A stretch of DNA of 32,058 bases from JAKLKS01 sp964370855 (GTDB lineage: Bacteria > Planctomycetota > JAJSAM01 > JAKLKS01). This document shows positions 15,631 to 24,618 of the stretch, in pieces. The DNA lies in NCBI GenBank assembly GCA_964370855.1, contig CAYJMF010000055.1, forward strand, positions 1 to 32,058, read 5' to 3'. How positions within the stretch are numbered: position 1 is the stretch's first letter; each line of letters opens with the position of its first letter. The translations under genes were made by a program, and so were the position numbers. The notes below the pieces were generated by a model, which was not told the DNA's origin, made no database searches, and worked only from the letters and a program-made list of their open reading frames with translations.

Positions 15631-18600
15631 ATGCGAATCGCGAGTGCGCTGACCCTGGTCTTGCTCCTTTCCCCCCCCGCAGTTGCGGAGAGGGCGGGGA
15701 CCCCGAGCCGCACGACGGCGTCCCCGGAGCCCGTCACTCAGGGCATGCGCCGGGGCGCCCCACTCGCCGACGCGATTCCCGTGCACTTCGAGCCCAACAG
15801 GGGGCAGGCCGCGGACGGCGTCACCTGCCTCTCCCACCCCCGGTTCGGCCTGTTCACCCTCTCCGGGACCGGTGCGTCCTTCACCACGGCCACGGACGTC
15901 GACGAGGTCCTCCGGATGGGCGTGCGCGGGGCCGCCCCCGTCACACCGGCGTTCGAGGGGATCGTGCCCGCGGTCAGCCACTACATCGGGGGGAGCGATT
16001 CCTCCCTCTGGAGAACCCGCGTCCCCCGGTTCTCCCGGGTGGTCCTCCCCCGCGTCCTTCCAGGGATTGACCTCGCGTGGCTCTCGTCCGGGGACCGCCT
16101 CGGCTACGAGTTCCGGCTGGACGCCGGGGCGGATCCCGACAGCATCGAGATCGACTTCTCCGGCCACGGGGGACTCTCCATCGCCGGGGACGGGAGCCTC
16201 CTCGTCCGCACGGAGGGGGGGATCCTCCGCCAGTCCCGCCCCGTCGCCTTCCAGCGGGTGGACGGCAGGCGCAGGGAGGTCGGCGCCGCCTTCGAGATCC
16301 GCGGCGTCGGCCGGGTCGGGTTCCGCATCGGGGCCCGCGACCGGGCCCTTCCCCTGGTCATCGACCCGTGGATCGACTACTCGACCTACCTGGGCTCCCC
16401 CTTGGATTCCGAGGACCAGCTCGCGATGGCCGTGGACGGCGACGGAGCCGTCTTCGTCGCGGGCCGCGCCGTGTCCGGGAACTCCGTCTCCCCCGGCTCC
16501 CCCGCGCGGACCTTCGAGGGGGGCGGTTCCGACGTGTTCCTCGTCCGGCTCGAGGCGGACGGGAGCGGCATCGATTTCGCGACCTACTTCGGCGGGAGCG
16601 GGGCGGACCAGTGCGCCTCCCTCGCCCTCGACGGGAGCGGCCGCCCGGTCATCGCCGGCATGACGACCTCCTCGAACCTTCCCCTCCAGTCCCCCTTCCA
16701 GTCCACCCTCATCGGCGGCGTCGACGCCTTCTTCGCGAAGTTCACCCTCGACGGCGGCGGCCTCGTCTTCTCCACCTACCTCGGGGCCTCCGCCGAGACG
16801 TGGATCCTCGGGCTCGAACTCGACTCCTCCGATGACATCTACGCCCTCGCCGCCGAGGCGCCCTCCTCGTTCCCCCTGAAGAACGCCCTCTTCCCGACCA
16901 GGGGGACGACCGCCGCGGGCCTCCTCAAGATGGAGGGGGACGGCTCCGCCCTCGTCTACTCGACCTACATCGGGGGCACCACGGGAGTCCAGAGCGGCGT
17001 GGACCTGGCGGTGGACGACGAGGGAGCGGCCTACGTCCTCGGCGCATTCCAGTCGGGCGCCCTTCCCACCAGGAACGCCTACCTCTCCTCGCCCCCGGGG
17101 GGAGGCGACCACTTCCTCTTGAAGGTGAACCCGGCGGGAGACGACTACGAGTTCTGCACCTACTTCGGGGGAAGCGGGCTCGATCAATCCGGGGCCATCC
17201 TCGTGGACGATTCCCGCCGGCCCTGGATCGGCGGGTACACGCTCTCCTCGAACCTCCCCACGACGGCCGGGTGCTACGACGGCACGCTCGGGGGCGGATC
17301 CGACGGATTCCTGGCGCGCTTCTCCTCCGACGGGGACACGCTGGAGTACTCCACCTTCCTCGGCTCGACGGCGAACGAGGGGATCGACGACATCGCCCTT
17401 GCGCCCGACGGGTCCCTCTACGCGACGGGGATCGCCACGGGAGCCGGCCTCGCCACGGTGGACGCCCACCAGTCCACCTACGGCGGTGGGGCCTTCGACG
17501 CCATCCTGGTCCGCCTCTCCCCCGACGGGTCGAGCCTCCTCTACAGCTCCTTCATCGGGGGCTCCGACGACGAGTACCCGACCTACCTGGCGCTGCAGGG
17601 GACCACGGCGACGGTGGTCGGGACGACGGAGTCCTCGAACCTCCCCCTCGTCGATCCCCTCGTCGGGACGTGCACGGCGGGGGTCCCCTCCCCCTTCGTC
17701 CGGCGCGTCGCCTTCGTCCCCGAGGGCCCCACGGGACTCGAGGCCGCCCTCCAGGATCTCACCGTCGCCGACATCGCGTGGGAGGACAACACCTCCGAGG
17801 AGACGTCCTACGAGCTCGAGAGGAGCACCGACGGCGGGGGGTTCGCCCTCCTCGCCGCCCTTCCTTCGGATGCCGTGGCCCACGAGGATTCCACCCTCGC
17901 GAGGGGGCACGCCTACTCCTACCGGGTGCGCGCCGTGAACGCCGACGGGGGATCCGCCTACTCCAATACCGACGTGGTCGAGTCCCCTCCCATCCCGGTC
18001 CTCCCCCCGGCCGCCCCCACGGGGCTCTCCGGTTCCCTCGAGAGTCCCTCCTCGGTCCTCCTCTCCTGGACCGACGCGAGCGGGAACGAGGAGCAGTTCC
18101 AGGTCAACCGCAGCGTCTCCGGCGGGGCCTTCTCCGTCCGGGCGTCGGTCATCGCCGGCACGACCTCCTACCTGGACACCGGCCTCCTTCCCGACAGGAC
18201 CTACGCCTACAGCGTCCGCGCCGTGAACTCCATCGGGGTGTCGGCGGTCTCCGGCACCGTCTCCGTGACGACCCCGGATTCCCTCTCCATGGTTCCCTTG
18301 AAGGGGCTGATCAAGGACTCCCCGAAGTTCGGGAAGGACAAGGTGGCGCTGACGGCGACCTTCACCCCGGGGGAGGCGGCACGGGAGGAGTCCTTCGACC
18401 CCGCCCTCCACGGGTTCACCCTCCGCCTCGGCGGCGAAGAGGCTCCTTCCCAGCTTGCCATCCCGGCGGGCGACGCGGGGTGGGTCCTCAAGAAGGGGAA
18501 GTACTCGTGGAAGAGCCCCAGGGACTCCCTCACGAAGGTGAAGGTGGTCTTCGATACCGTCAAGGGGACCTTCAAGCTCACCGCCAGCCGGCTGACCCTG

Positions 18601-18720
18601 GCCTCCGCCCCCGCCAACCCCATCCTCCTCTGGTTCGCGTCGGGAGACGATGCGGGGCACTACGTTGCCGAATGGACGAACAGGAAGGCCGGGACCTTCA
18701 CCTACGCGGCGCCCAGGTAG
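15631..18720 (+). CDS. Secreted SBBP-repeat / Fn3 protein
   Basis: ATG 15631 has GACGGAGA upstream and begins a signal peptide (MRIASALTLVLLLSPPAVA, cleavage near 19); the longer open frame to the left lacks one. 1029 residues. Residues about 48-240 open with VHFEPNRGQA, the N-terminal domain that normally precedes SBBP propellers. About eight SBBP blades follow (250-690), with the signature YSTYLGGS..D...... VD..G..Y..G.T.S.NLP....F..T..GG.DAF..K. Two fibronectin-III domains lie near 696-775 and 789-880. The last 140 residues (from VPLKGLIKDSPKFGKDK) form a beta-rich domain with a Lys-rich centre (GWVLKKGKYSWKSPRDSLTK), of a type I associate with planctomycetal and related surface proteins. 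Likely an extracellular or outer-surface adhesin-like protein; ligand unknown. Confidence 0.88.
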   Translation: MRIASALTLVLLLSPPAVAERAGTPSRTTASPEPVTQGMRRGAPLADAIPVHFEPNRGQAADGVTCLSHPRFGLFTLSGTGASFTTATDVDEVLRMGVRGAAPVTPAFEGIVPAVSHYIGGSDSSLWRTRVPRFSRVVLPRVLPGIDLAWLSSGDRLGYEFRLDAGADPDSIEIDFSGHGGLSIAGDGSLLVRTEGGILRQSRPVAFQRVDGRRREVGAAFEIRGVGRVGFRIGARDRALPLVIDPWIDYSTYLGSPLDSEDQLAMAVDGDGAVFVAGRAVSGNSVSPGSPARTFEGGGSDVFLVRLEADGSGIDFATYFGGSGADQCASLALDGSGRPVIAGMTTSSNLPLQSPFQSTLIGGVDAFFAKFTLDGGGLVFSTYLGASAETWILGLELDSSDDIYALAAEAPSSFPLKNALFPTRGTTAAGLLKMEGDGSALVYSTYIGGTTGVQSGVDLAVDDEGAAYVLGAFQSGALPTRNAYLSSPPGGGDHFLLKVNPAGDDYEFCTYFGGSGLDQSGAILVDDSRRPWIGGYTLSSNLPTTAGCYDGTLGGGSDGFLARFSSDGDTLEYSTFLGSTANEGIDDIALAPDGSLYATGIATGAGLATVDAHQSTYGGGAFDAILVRLSPDGSSLLYSSFIGGSDDEYPTYLALQGTTATVVGTTESSNLPLVDPLVGTCTAGVPSPFVRRVAFVPEGPTGLEAALQDLTVADIAWEDNTSEETSYELERSTDGGGFALLAALPSDAVAHEDSTLARGHAYSYRVRAVNADGGSAYSNTDVVESPPIPVLPPAAPTGLSGSLESPSSVLLSWTDASGNEEQFQVNRSVSGGAFSVRASVIAGTTSYLDTGLLPDRTYAYSVRAVNSIGVSAVSGTVSVTTPDSLSMVPLKGLIKDSPKFGKDKVALTATFTPGEAAREESFDPALHGFTLRLGGEEAPSQLAIPAGDAGWVLKKGKYSWKSPRDSLTKVKVVFDTVKGTFKLTASRLTLASAPANPILLWFASGDDAGHYVAEWTNRKAGTFTYAAPR

Positions 18721-18773
18721 CTCCACCTCCGAAGGTCCCAGGAACTGGAAGCGTCAGGTGGGGAGAGGGGCGG

Positions 18774-18819
18774 GTTCACTCACCCGGGAAGGGGGGTGAG
18801 GCGGGCGATTCCCGTGAAC
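18774..18819 (+). terminator. Nested inverted repeats after the SBBP gene
   Basis: The outer arms GTTCAC (18774-18779) and GTGAAC (18814-18819) enclose the inner arms TCACCC (18780-18785) and GGGTGA (18794-18799). It lies 54 bases after the SBBP stop, in the 248-base gap before the kinase gene. There is no U tract. It may be a factor-dependent terminator or a regulatory hairpin in the kinase leader. Confidence 0.35.
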
Positions 18820-18968
18820 ACGGAGGAAGGAGCAGGGGCCGCTCCCCCTCTCCCTTGAGAGAGCAAGCCCGTACGGAACTCCTGGCCCCGGTCTCTCCCC
18901 CTCCCCCGGTCGCCGTTGCCGGCGGGGCCCCGCTCCCCGTATCCTCCACTCCCGGGAGGCGCCTCCGC

Positions 18969-21900
18969 TTGATCGGATCCACCATCGGACCGTTCCGCAT
19001 CCACTCCGAGCTCGGCCGGGGCGGCATGGGGACGGTCTACCTCGCCGAGGCCCTCGAGACCGTGGACACGGTGGAGAAGGGGAAGCTCGTCGCTCTGAAG
19101 ATCTTCCACTCCCATCTCCACGGGGACGCCGACACCGAGCGCCGGTTCCTCCAGGAGGCGGAGCTCGGTTCCCGCATCGAGAGCGAGAACGTCGTCCGGA
19201 CCCTGGCCGCGGGCTCCCTGGACCTCCCGGGGCGGGGCCCCACGCGCTGGCTCGCCATGGAGGTGGTCCACGGGCAGACCCTCCGCGAGCTGCTCCGCGA
19301 GATCGGGCCCTTCCCCGAGCCCCTGGCCCTCCTCATCGCCCGGCAGGCCGCCGCGGCGCTGGCCGCCGTGCACGACGCCGGCATCGTCCACCGCGACGTG
19401 AAGCCCGAGAACCTCCTCGTCTCGGCGGACCACCGCCTCAAGCTCATGGACCTCGGCGTGGCCCGCATCCAGGAGGCCTCGCTGCGCATCTCCCACACCG
19501 GGGAGTTCCTCGGCTCCCTCCCCTACGCCGCCCCGGAGCAGTTCGACGGGGCCACGGAGGTGGACCCCCGGGCGGACATCTACTCCCTCGGCGTCGTCCT
19601 CTACGAGCTGCTCACGGGGCGCAACCCCTTCGCCGCGGCGGACCCCTTCGCCTCCATCCGCCGCCACATGGAGGTCGTCCCCGACAAGCCGGGCATGGTG
19701 AACCCGCAGATCTCCCACCTCCTCGAGGAGCTGGTGATGACCTGCCTCGAGAAGAAGCGGGAGGACCGCTTCGCCAACGCATGGGCGCTCCTCGAGGCGC
19801 TGGAGGAGGGGGCCTCCTCGCGCTGGTGGCTGGCCCGCCAGACCGTCTCCCTCAAGCCCGCGGGCCTCCGCGTCACCCGGCGCCTGCGCATCCCGCGGGA
19901 GACGGCGGTCTTCGGCCGCGACCGGGAGCTGGAGATCCTCGAGGAGGCCTTCCGCTCCGCCGCGCGGGGGAACGGCCAGGTCGTCGCCGTGGTCGGCGAG
20001 CCGGGCATCGGGAAGACCCGGCTCCTCGACGAGCTGGCGGCGCGCCTCGAGGCCGGCGAGGCCCCCTTCCAGTTCCTCCACGGCAGCACCCCCCCGGAGG
20101 GGCCCGTGCGCCCGCTCCAGCCCTTCACCGAGGCCATCGTCGAGCGCCTCGGCCAGGAGGAGCGGCTGGAGAAGTCCCTGGAGCGCCTGCTCCCGCAGAT
20201 GAAGATCCTGGTGCCCGCCTTCGCGGCCTTCATCCGCGGCGCGCCGCCGCCCGCCGGGGCGGAGCCGCTGACGCGGGACTCCATGCTCACCGTCGCCGCC
20301 GAGGTCTTCCGCGCCATGGCCGCGGAGGCCCCCGTCGTCCTCGTGGTGGACGACCTGCACTTCTCCGACGAGGAGACCCGGCGCCTCTTCGCCTACCTGG
20401 CCCGGCTCGCGCAGGACCTGAGGATGCTCCTCGTCTGCACCGCGCGGCCCGAGCGCTCCCTGGCGGAGTTCCTGTCGGGCATCGAGATGCTGCCCGGGGG
20501 CAAGCGCATCAGCCTCGGCAGGCTCGGCACCAAGGAGAGCGTCGCGCTGCTCCGCGACTACTTCGGCGCCGCCAAGGCCGTGGACGAGCTGGGCCTGCGC
20601 ATCCTAGAGAAGGCCGACGGGAATCCCTTCTTCATCTTCGAGATCGTGCGCGGCCTCAAGGAGAGGGGCACCCTCACCTCGCAGCCCGACGGCACCCTCG
20701 CCGCGAAGCTGGGGGTCACCGAGGTGGACGTCCCGAGCAGCATCCGCGACCTGCTCATGCTCAGGCTGGCGGAGCTCGACGAGGACGACATGGACGTGCT
20801 CCACGCGGCGGCGGTGCAGGGCTTCGAGTTCGACCCCGAGGTCGTGGCCGACTCCCTCGCGGCGGACCGCCTCCCGGTGCTGAAGCGGCTCGGCTCCCTC
20901 GAGCGGCGCCACCGCCTCGTGCGCCACCTCGGCTACCGCTACCGCTTCGACCACCACCTCGTGCGCGAGATGATCTACGAGGACCTCGGCCCCGCGCTCC
21001 GCGAGGAGTACCACCGGCTCGTGGCGGAGGCGCTCCGCCAGAGGGCCGCCCCGCCGGAGGTCGTCGCCTCCCACTTCTTCCGATCGAGCCGCCCCTCCGA
21101 GGGCCTGCCCGACCTCCTCCCCGGCATCTCCCGCCTCATGGCGGCCTTCCAGAACGAGGCCGGGGCCGCGCTCTGCCGGCTCGGCCTCGCGTCCCTCGCC
21201 GGGACGGACAGGGAGTCCGAGGCCACCCGCTTCGAGGCGATGCTCCACCTCGCGACCTTCCTCGACCGCCTCGGCCATCGCGAGGAGCAGGAGCGCTGCC
21301 TCGGCGAGGCCCGGGTCGTGATGGACCGCCTCGGCGGGACGGAGCGCTCCATCCGGCTCTTCGACTCCCTGTCGCTCCTCTACGCGAACACCGGCCGCTT
21401 CGAGGAGGCCCGCCAGGCCGCGGAGACCGCGCTCCGCACCGCCCACGAGGCCCGCGACCTCCGCGGCGAGACGCGCGCGTCGAAGAGCCTCGGCATGGTG
21501 GCGTGGAGCCTCGGCAAGCTCGACGACGCCCGCTCGCTGTACGACCGCTCCCTGGACCTCGCCCGCCAGCTCGGCGACCGGAAGGAGGAGGGGGACGCGC
21601 TCAACAACCTCGGCACCGTGGCCCAGAACACCGGGGACTACGAGGGCGCCCGCGCCTTCAACGAGGAGTCACTCGGCATCCAGCGCGAGATCGGGTACCG
21701 AAACGGCGAGGCGCGCTCCCTCAGCAACCTCGGCATCGTCGCCTACTACCTCGGCCACTACGACGAGGCGCGCGAGTTCCACGAGCAGGCCCTCCGCATC
21801 CGCCGCGAGGTGGGCGACCGCCAGGGGGAATCCAACTCCCTCAACAACCTCGGCGCCGTGGCCCACTACCTCGGGCGCTACGACGAGGCCCGCGGGTTCC

Positions 21901-22814
21901 ACGAGCAGTCCCTCCAGATCAAGCGCCAGTCCGGGGACCGGGCCGGGGAGGCGACGGCCCTCAACAACCTCGGCAACGTGGCCTACGCGCAGGGGAACCT
22001 GGAGGAGGCGCAGAGGCTCCACTCCCGCGCCGTGGACATCCGCCGGAGCATCGGCGACGTCCGCGGGCAGGCCTATTCCGTCGCCAACCTGGGGCTCATC
22101 CTCCAGGACATGGGCAGGCTCGGGGAGGCGCGCACCAACCACGAGGAGGCCCTCAGCCTCAACCGCATCGTGGGGGACCGGGCGGGCGCCGCCATCGCGC
22201 TCAACTGCCTCGGCGCCCTGGCCACGGCGAGGGGGGACTTCGAATCGGCGGAGAAGCTCCTCGCCGAGAGCCTCGAGGCCTGCCGGGCCGTGGGCGACGC
22301 CCGCGGGGAGTCCTACTCGCTGGCCTCCCTCGCGGACCTCGCGCGACAGCGCGGGGACCGCGAAGGCGCCCTTCGCCTGGTCCAGCAGGCCATCGCACTG
22401 CGCCGCACCCTGCAATACACCCACGGGATCATGACGGCGCGCCTCCAGGAGGGGGACCTCCTCGCCGACGCCGGGCGGACCGCGGAGGCCGACGCGGCCC
22501 TGGTGGAGGCGGCGGACCTGGCGGCCCGCCTGGGTCGCCCTGGCCAGGAGGCCAACGCCCGCGCCCGCCTGGCCCAGCTCCGGCGGACGGATCCCCCCCG
22601 CACGGATCCCTCGCGCTTCTGCCCGACGGAGGAGGTCGAGATCCGGTGGATCCTCCTGCGCTGCGCCGAGGATCGCGGGGACGCCGGCGCCGCCCGCCAG
22701 AACCGCGACCGCCTGAAGGCGCTCCTCGGCGAGGCCGCCTCCTCGCTCCGCGAGGACGAGAGGGAGGCCTTCTGGTCCCGCGTCCACCCCAACCGCCTGC
22801 TGCGGGGGACGTAG
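18969..22814 (+). CDS. Ser/Thr protein kinase fused to AAA-type ATPase and TPR array
   Basis: The open frame extends far upstream, but TTG 18969 with GGGAGG nine bases before it gives the usual opening of such kinases, MIGSTIGPFRIHSELGRGGMG. 1281 residues, cytoplasmic. Kinase domain 8-280: glycine loop 15-24, Lys44, HRDVKPEN (141-148), DLG in place of DFG (161-163), APE (188-190). From about 315 a MalT/guanylate-cyclase-associated type ATPase: FGRDREL, Walker A GEPGIGKT (343-350), Walker B VVLVVDDLHF. After a helical linker come about ten TPRs with a 40-residue period and NNLG at each first helix (LNNLG.VA..LG.YDEAR.FHEQ.L.I). It probably senses or scaffolds partners through the TPRs and gates the kinase through ATP hydrolysis. 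Substrates unknown. Confidence 0.92.
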   Translation: MIGSTIGPFRIHSELGRGGMGTVYLAEALETVDTVEKGKLVALKIFHSHLHGDADTERRFLQEAELGSRIESENVVRTLAAGSLDLPGRGPTRWLAMEVVHGQTLRELLREIGPFPEPLALLIARQAAAALAAVHDAGIVHRDVKPENLLVSADHRLKLMDLGVARIQEASLRISHTGEFLGSLPYAAPEQFDGATEVDPRADIYSLGVVLYELLTGRNPFAAADPFASIRRHMEVVPDKPGMVNPQISHLLEELVMTCLEKKREDRFANAWALLEALEEGASSRWWLARQTVSLKPAGLRVTRRLRIPRETAVFGRDRELEILEEAFRSAARGNGQVVAVVGEPGIGKTRLLDELAARLEAGEAPFQFLHGSTPPEGPVRPLQPFTEAIVERLGQEERLEKSLERLLPQMKILVPAFAAFIRGAPPPAGAEPLTRDSMLTVAAEVFRAMAAEAPVVLVVDDLHFSDEETRRLFAYLARLAQDLRMLLVCTARPERSLAEFLSGIEMLPGGKRISLGRLGTKESVALLRDYFGAAKAVDELGLRILEKADGNPFFIFEIVRGLKERGTLTSQPDGTLAAKLGVTEVDVPSSIRDLLMLRLAELDEDDMDVLHAAAVQGFEFDPEVVADSLAADRLPVLKRLGSLERRHRLVRHLGYRYRFDHHLVREMIYEDLGPALREEYHRLVAEALRQRAAPPEVVASHFFRSSRPSEGLPDLLPGISRLMAAFQNEAGAALCRLGLASLAGTDRESEATRFEAMLHLATFLDRLGHREEQERCLGEARVVMDRLGGTERSIRLFDSLSLLYANTGRFEEARQAAETALRTAHEARDLRGETRASKSLGMVAWSLGKLDDARSLYDRSLDLARQLGDRKEEGDALNNLGTVAQNTGDYEGARAFNEESLGIQREIGYRNGEARSLSNLGIVAYYLGHYDEAREFHEQALRIRREVGDRQGESNSLNNLGAVAHYLGRYDEARGFHEQSLQIKRQSGDRAGEATALNNLGNVAYAQGNLEEAQRLHSRAVDIRRSIGDVRGQAYSVANLGLILQDMGRLGEARTNHEEALSLNRIVGDRAGAAIALNCLGALATARGDFESAEKLLAESLEACRAVGDARGESYSLASLADLARQRGDREGALRLVQQAIALRRTLQYTHGIMTARLQEGDLLADAGRTAEADAALVEAADLAARLGRPGQEANARARLAQLRRTDPPRTDPSRFCPTEEVEIRWILLRCAEDRGDAGAARQNRDRLKALLGEAASSLREDEREAFWSRVHPNRLLRGT

Positions 22815-22854
22815 GGGGGGAGGGGGGGAAGGCGGTACCCGCCCCCCCTCCTAC
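22811..22854. terminator. Bidirectional hairpin between convergent genes
   Basis: The 36-base gap between the kinase stop and the stop of the minus-strand TPR gene is one inverted repeat. Its core is GGCGG-TAC-CCGCC (22831-22843), flanked by G-rich (GTAGGGGGGGAGGGGGGG) and C-rich (CCCCCTCCTAC) arms that extend into both stop codons. The symmetry suits termination from both sides. It lacks U tracts. Confidence 0.5.
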
Positions 22855-23984
22855 CCGGCCCGGGCGCGGGCCGTCTTCTTGCGCCTGGCGGCGGCGCGCG
22901 GGCGCTTGGGCGGTTTCGCGGGGGCGGGGGCCGGTGCCGGGGCGGCCGCGGCGGCGGCGGCCCCGGGCGGGACGGCGGCCTCCTCCTCCCGGCGCGCGAT
23001 CTCCGCCTGCACCTTCTTCTCCGCGGCCTTCTCCCTCCGCTTGACGGAGCGGATGAACTTCTCGGCCTTCGCCGCCGGGAGGGGCCGGTGCTCCTGGGCC
23101 GTCTCCACGAGGTGGCGGAACTGCCGGAAGAGCTGCTTCTCGCCGGGCTCGAGACGGCGGATGTGGACCTTCTGGAGGAGGCGCCGGGCGCCGGCGAAGT
23201 CCTTGGACTGGACCATCACCGCGGCGGCGTAGACGAAGACCCCGTCGCAGCCGCGGAGATCGTGCTCCTCGGCGAGGCGGGCCGCCTCGGCGAAGACCTT
23301 CCAGGACGCCTCCCACTCCTGGAGCTTGCCCAGGGCGAGGCCGTGGTACTTGAGGCCCTGCACCGTCGTGGAGAGGTCGGCGTCGCGCACGCGGTCGAGG
23401 ACGGCGAAGGCCCTGCCGCTGCGCTCCGGCTCGTCGCGGCGGTGGTGGTACTCGAGGACGGCGCAGGCGAGCCGGGCGGCGTCGAGGTCGGCCTCGGGGT
23501 GGAGCCCCGTGGCGGCGCCCCGGTCGAGGATCCGCAGCGCGCGGGGCGCGTAGAAGCGGAACCCGAGGGGCACGGAGCGATCCCTGTAGAGGAGGGCGAG
23601 GCGCGCGAGGGAGACGCCGCGGCCGAGGCTCGAGGCCGCCGCGGAGTAGGCCTCGAGGAGGAGCCCCTCGGCACCCTCTCCCCCGAGCGCGGCCATGTCC
23701 GCCTCCGCGGCGGAGAGGAGGGCCGCGGCCACGGCGTCGGGAAGGGGGGCGGGCACGGACGCGGCCTCCCGGGCCGCCTTCAGGGCGCCCGCCGCGTCCC
23801 CCTCCCGTGCGCGCTCCGCGGCGAAGCGGGCGTGGAGCGAGGAGAGGAGGCCCGGCTGGTGGGACGCCCGGAGCGCGGCCTCGCCGGCGTCCCTGCGGTG
23901 GAGCCGGGAGAGGCGGTCGAGCGCCCTCTCCGCGGAGGCCCCCGGGGGCGGCATCACCGGCCGGGGGCGCCGGGCCCGCGTCAT
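22851..23984 (-). CDS. TPR-like helical protein with Lys/Ala/Pro-rich tail
   Basis: 377 residues, no signal peptide. The ATG overlaps the stop of the cNMP-domain gene by one base (TGATG), so translation is coupled. Residues 15-290 are helix pairs in TPR style (HARFAAERAREGDAAGALKAA, QGLKYHGLALGKLQEWEASWKVFAEAARLAEEHDLRGC). A coiled stretch follows (KFIRSVKRREKAAEKKVQAE), then a basic Ala/Pro/Lys tail ending KKTARARAG that resembles nucleic-acid- or polymer-binding tails. Third gene of the gdhA operon. Function unknown; probably a protein-interaction adaptor working with the cNMP-domain protein. Confidence 0.8.
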   Translation of the reverse strand: MTRARRPRPVMPPPGASAERALDRLSRLHRRDAGEAALRASHQPGLLSSLHARFAAERAREGDAAGALKAAREAASVPAPLPDAVAAALLSAAEADMAALGGEGAEGLLLEAYSAAASSLGRGVSLARLALLYRDRSVPLGFRFYAPRALRILDRGAATGLHPEADLDAARLACAVLEYHHRRDEPERSGRAFAVLDRVRDADLSTTVQGLKYHGLALGKLQEWEASWKVFAEAARLAEEHDLRGCDGVFVYAAAVMVQSKDFAGARRLLQKVHIRRLEPGEKQLFRQFRHLVETAQEHRPLPAAKAEKFIRSVKRREKAAEKKVQAEIARREEEAAVPPGAAAAAAAPAPAPAPAKPPKRPRAAARRKKTARARAG

Positions 23985-24592
23985 CAGAAGGTCCAGTCCT
24001 TGAGGAGGCGCCGCTTGAACTCGGCGAACTCGGTACCCCCCGCGGGCTTCCGGACCTCGTCCAGCATCGTCATCATCTGCCGGTTGCTGGCGTCGAGGCG
24101 CCCCGCGAGCATGCGGGCGAAGTAGATCACCATGGAGGTCGCCCCCGGGTTCCCGGCGACGAGGAGATTCTGGAACTCCTTCTTCGGCAGGAACAGGAGC
24201 CGCGTGGACTCCGCGGCCTTCGCCCCCGCCGTGTGGGGACGGTCGGAGATGAGGTCCATCTCGCCGAACACCTCGTTCTTCTCCAGCACCGCCACCTCGC
24301 GCTCGCCGCCCTTGGCGTTGCGCTTGACGATGGAGACCCTGCCCTCGAGGACGACGAAGAGCCCGTCACCGACCTCGCCCGCGAGGAGGATCGGCTCCCC
24401 CCTCGCCGCGGGGCGCTCCCTCATGATCGAGAGGAAGAGCCGCGCGTCCTCCTCCCCGAGCCCGGAGAAGGCCGGGATCCTGCGGAACTCCTCAAGCGGG
24501 ATCGGGCCGGTCCCGCCGCCCGGCCCCTTCGCCGGGGGCGTCTTCGCCGGGGCCTTCGCCGCCCTTCCCTTCGCAGGCTTCCTCGTCGCCAC
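23984..24592 (-). CDS. Cyclic-nucleotide-binding-fold protein
   Basis: GTG 24592 preceded by GGAGGG gives 202 residues. The first 30 are a Lys/Ala/Pro-rich basic leader. Residues 32-150 form a cNMP-binding beta roll (Crp/PKA-R fold): IPAFSGLGEEDARLFL, GEPILLAGEVGDGLFVVLEGRVSIV, AVLEKNEVFGEMDLISDRPHTAGAKA. In the phosphate-binding cassette the usual Arg-Thr/Ser-Ala after the conserved Glu reads PHTAGA, so the phosphate-clamping arginine is missing and cAMP binding is doubtful. There is no helix-turn-helix; the last 50 residues are helical (YFARMLAGRLDASNRQMMTML), so it is not a Crp-type activator. It lies 26 bases after gdhA and overlaps the next gene by one base. Possibly an allosteric or scaffold partner. 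Confidence 0.85.
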   Translation of the reverse strand: MATRKPAKGRAAKAPAKTPPAKGPGGGTGPIPLEEFRRIPAFSGLGEEDARLFLSIMRERPAARGEPILLAGEVGDGLFVVLEGRVSIVKRNAKGGEREVAVLEKNEVFGEMDLISDRPHTAGAKAAESTRLLFLPKKEFQNLLVAGNPGATSMVIYFARMLAGRLDASNRQMMTMLDEVRKPAGGTEFAEFKRRLLKDWTF

Positions 24593-24618
24593 GTTCCCTT
24601 CCCTCCGCCGGAGGCGGA

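Noticed and set aside
15610..18726. A 1038-residue minus-strand open frame
   Set aside because: A mirror of the SBBP repeats; its periodicity comes from the real gene.
17271..18968. Upstream extension of the kinase frame
   Set aside because: It overlaps the SBBP gene in another frame and codes for Arg/Pro-rich nonsense; kinase homology begins at 18969.
21590..22230. Regular DNA repeats of about 120 bases
   Set aside because: They encode the TPR array; unit length and coding frame exclude a CRISPR.
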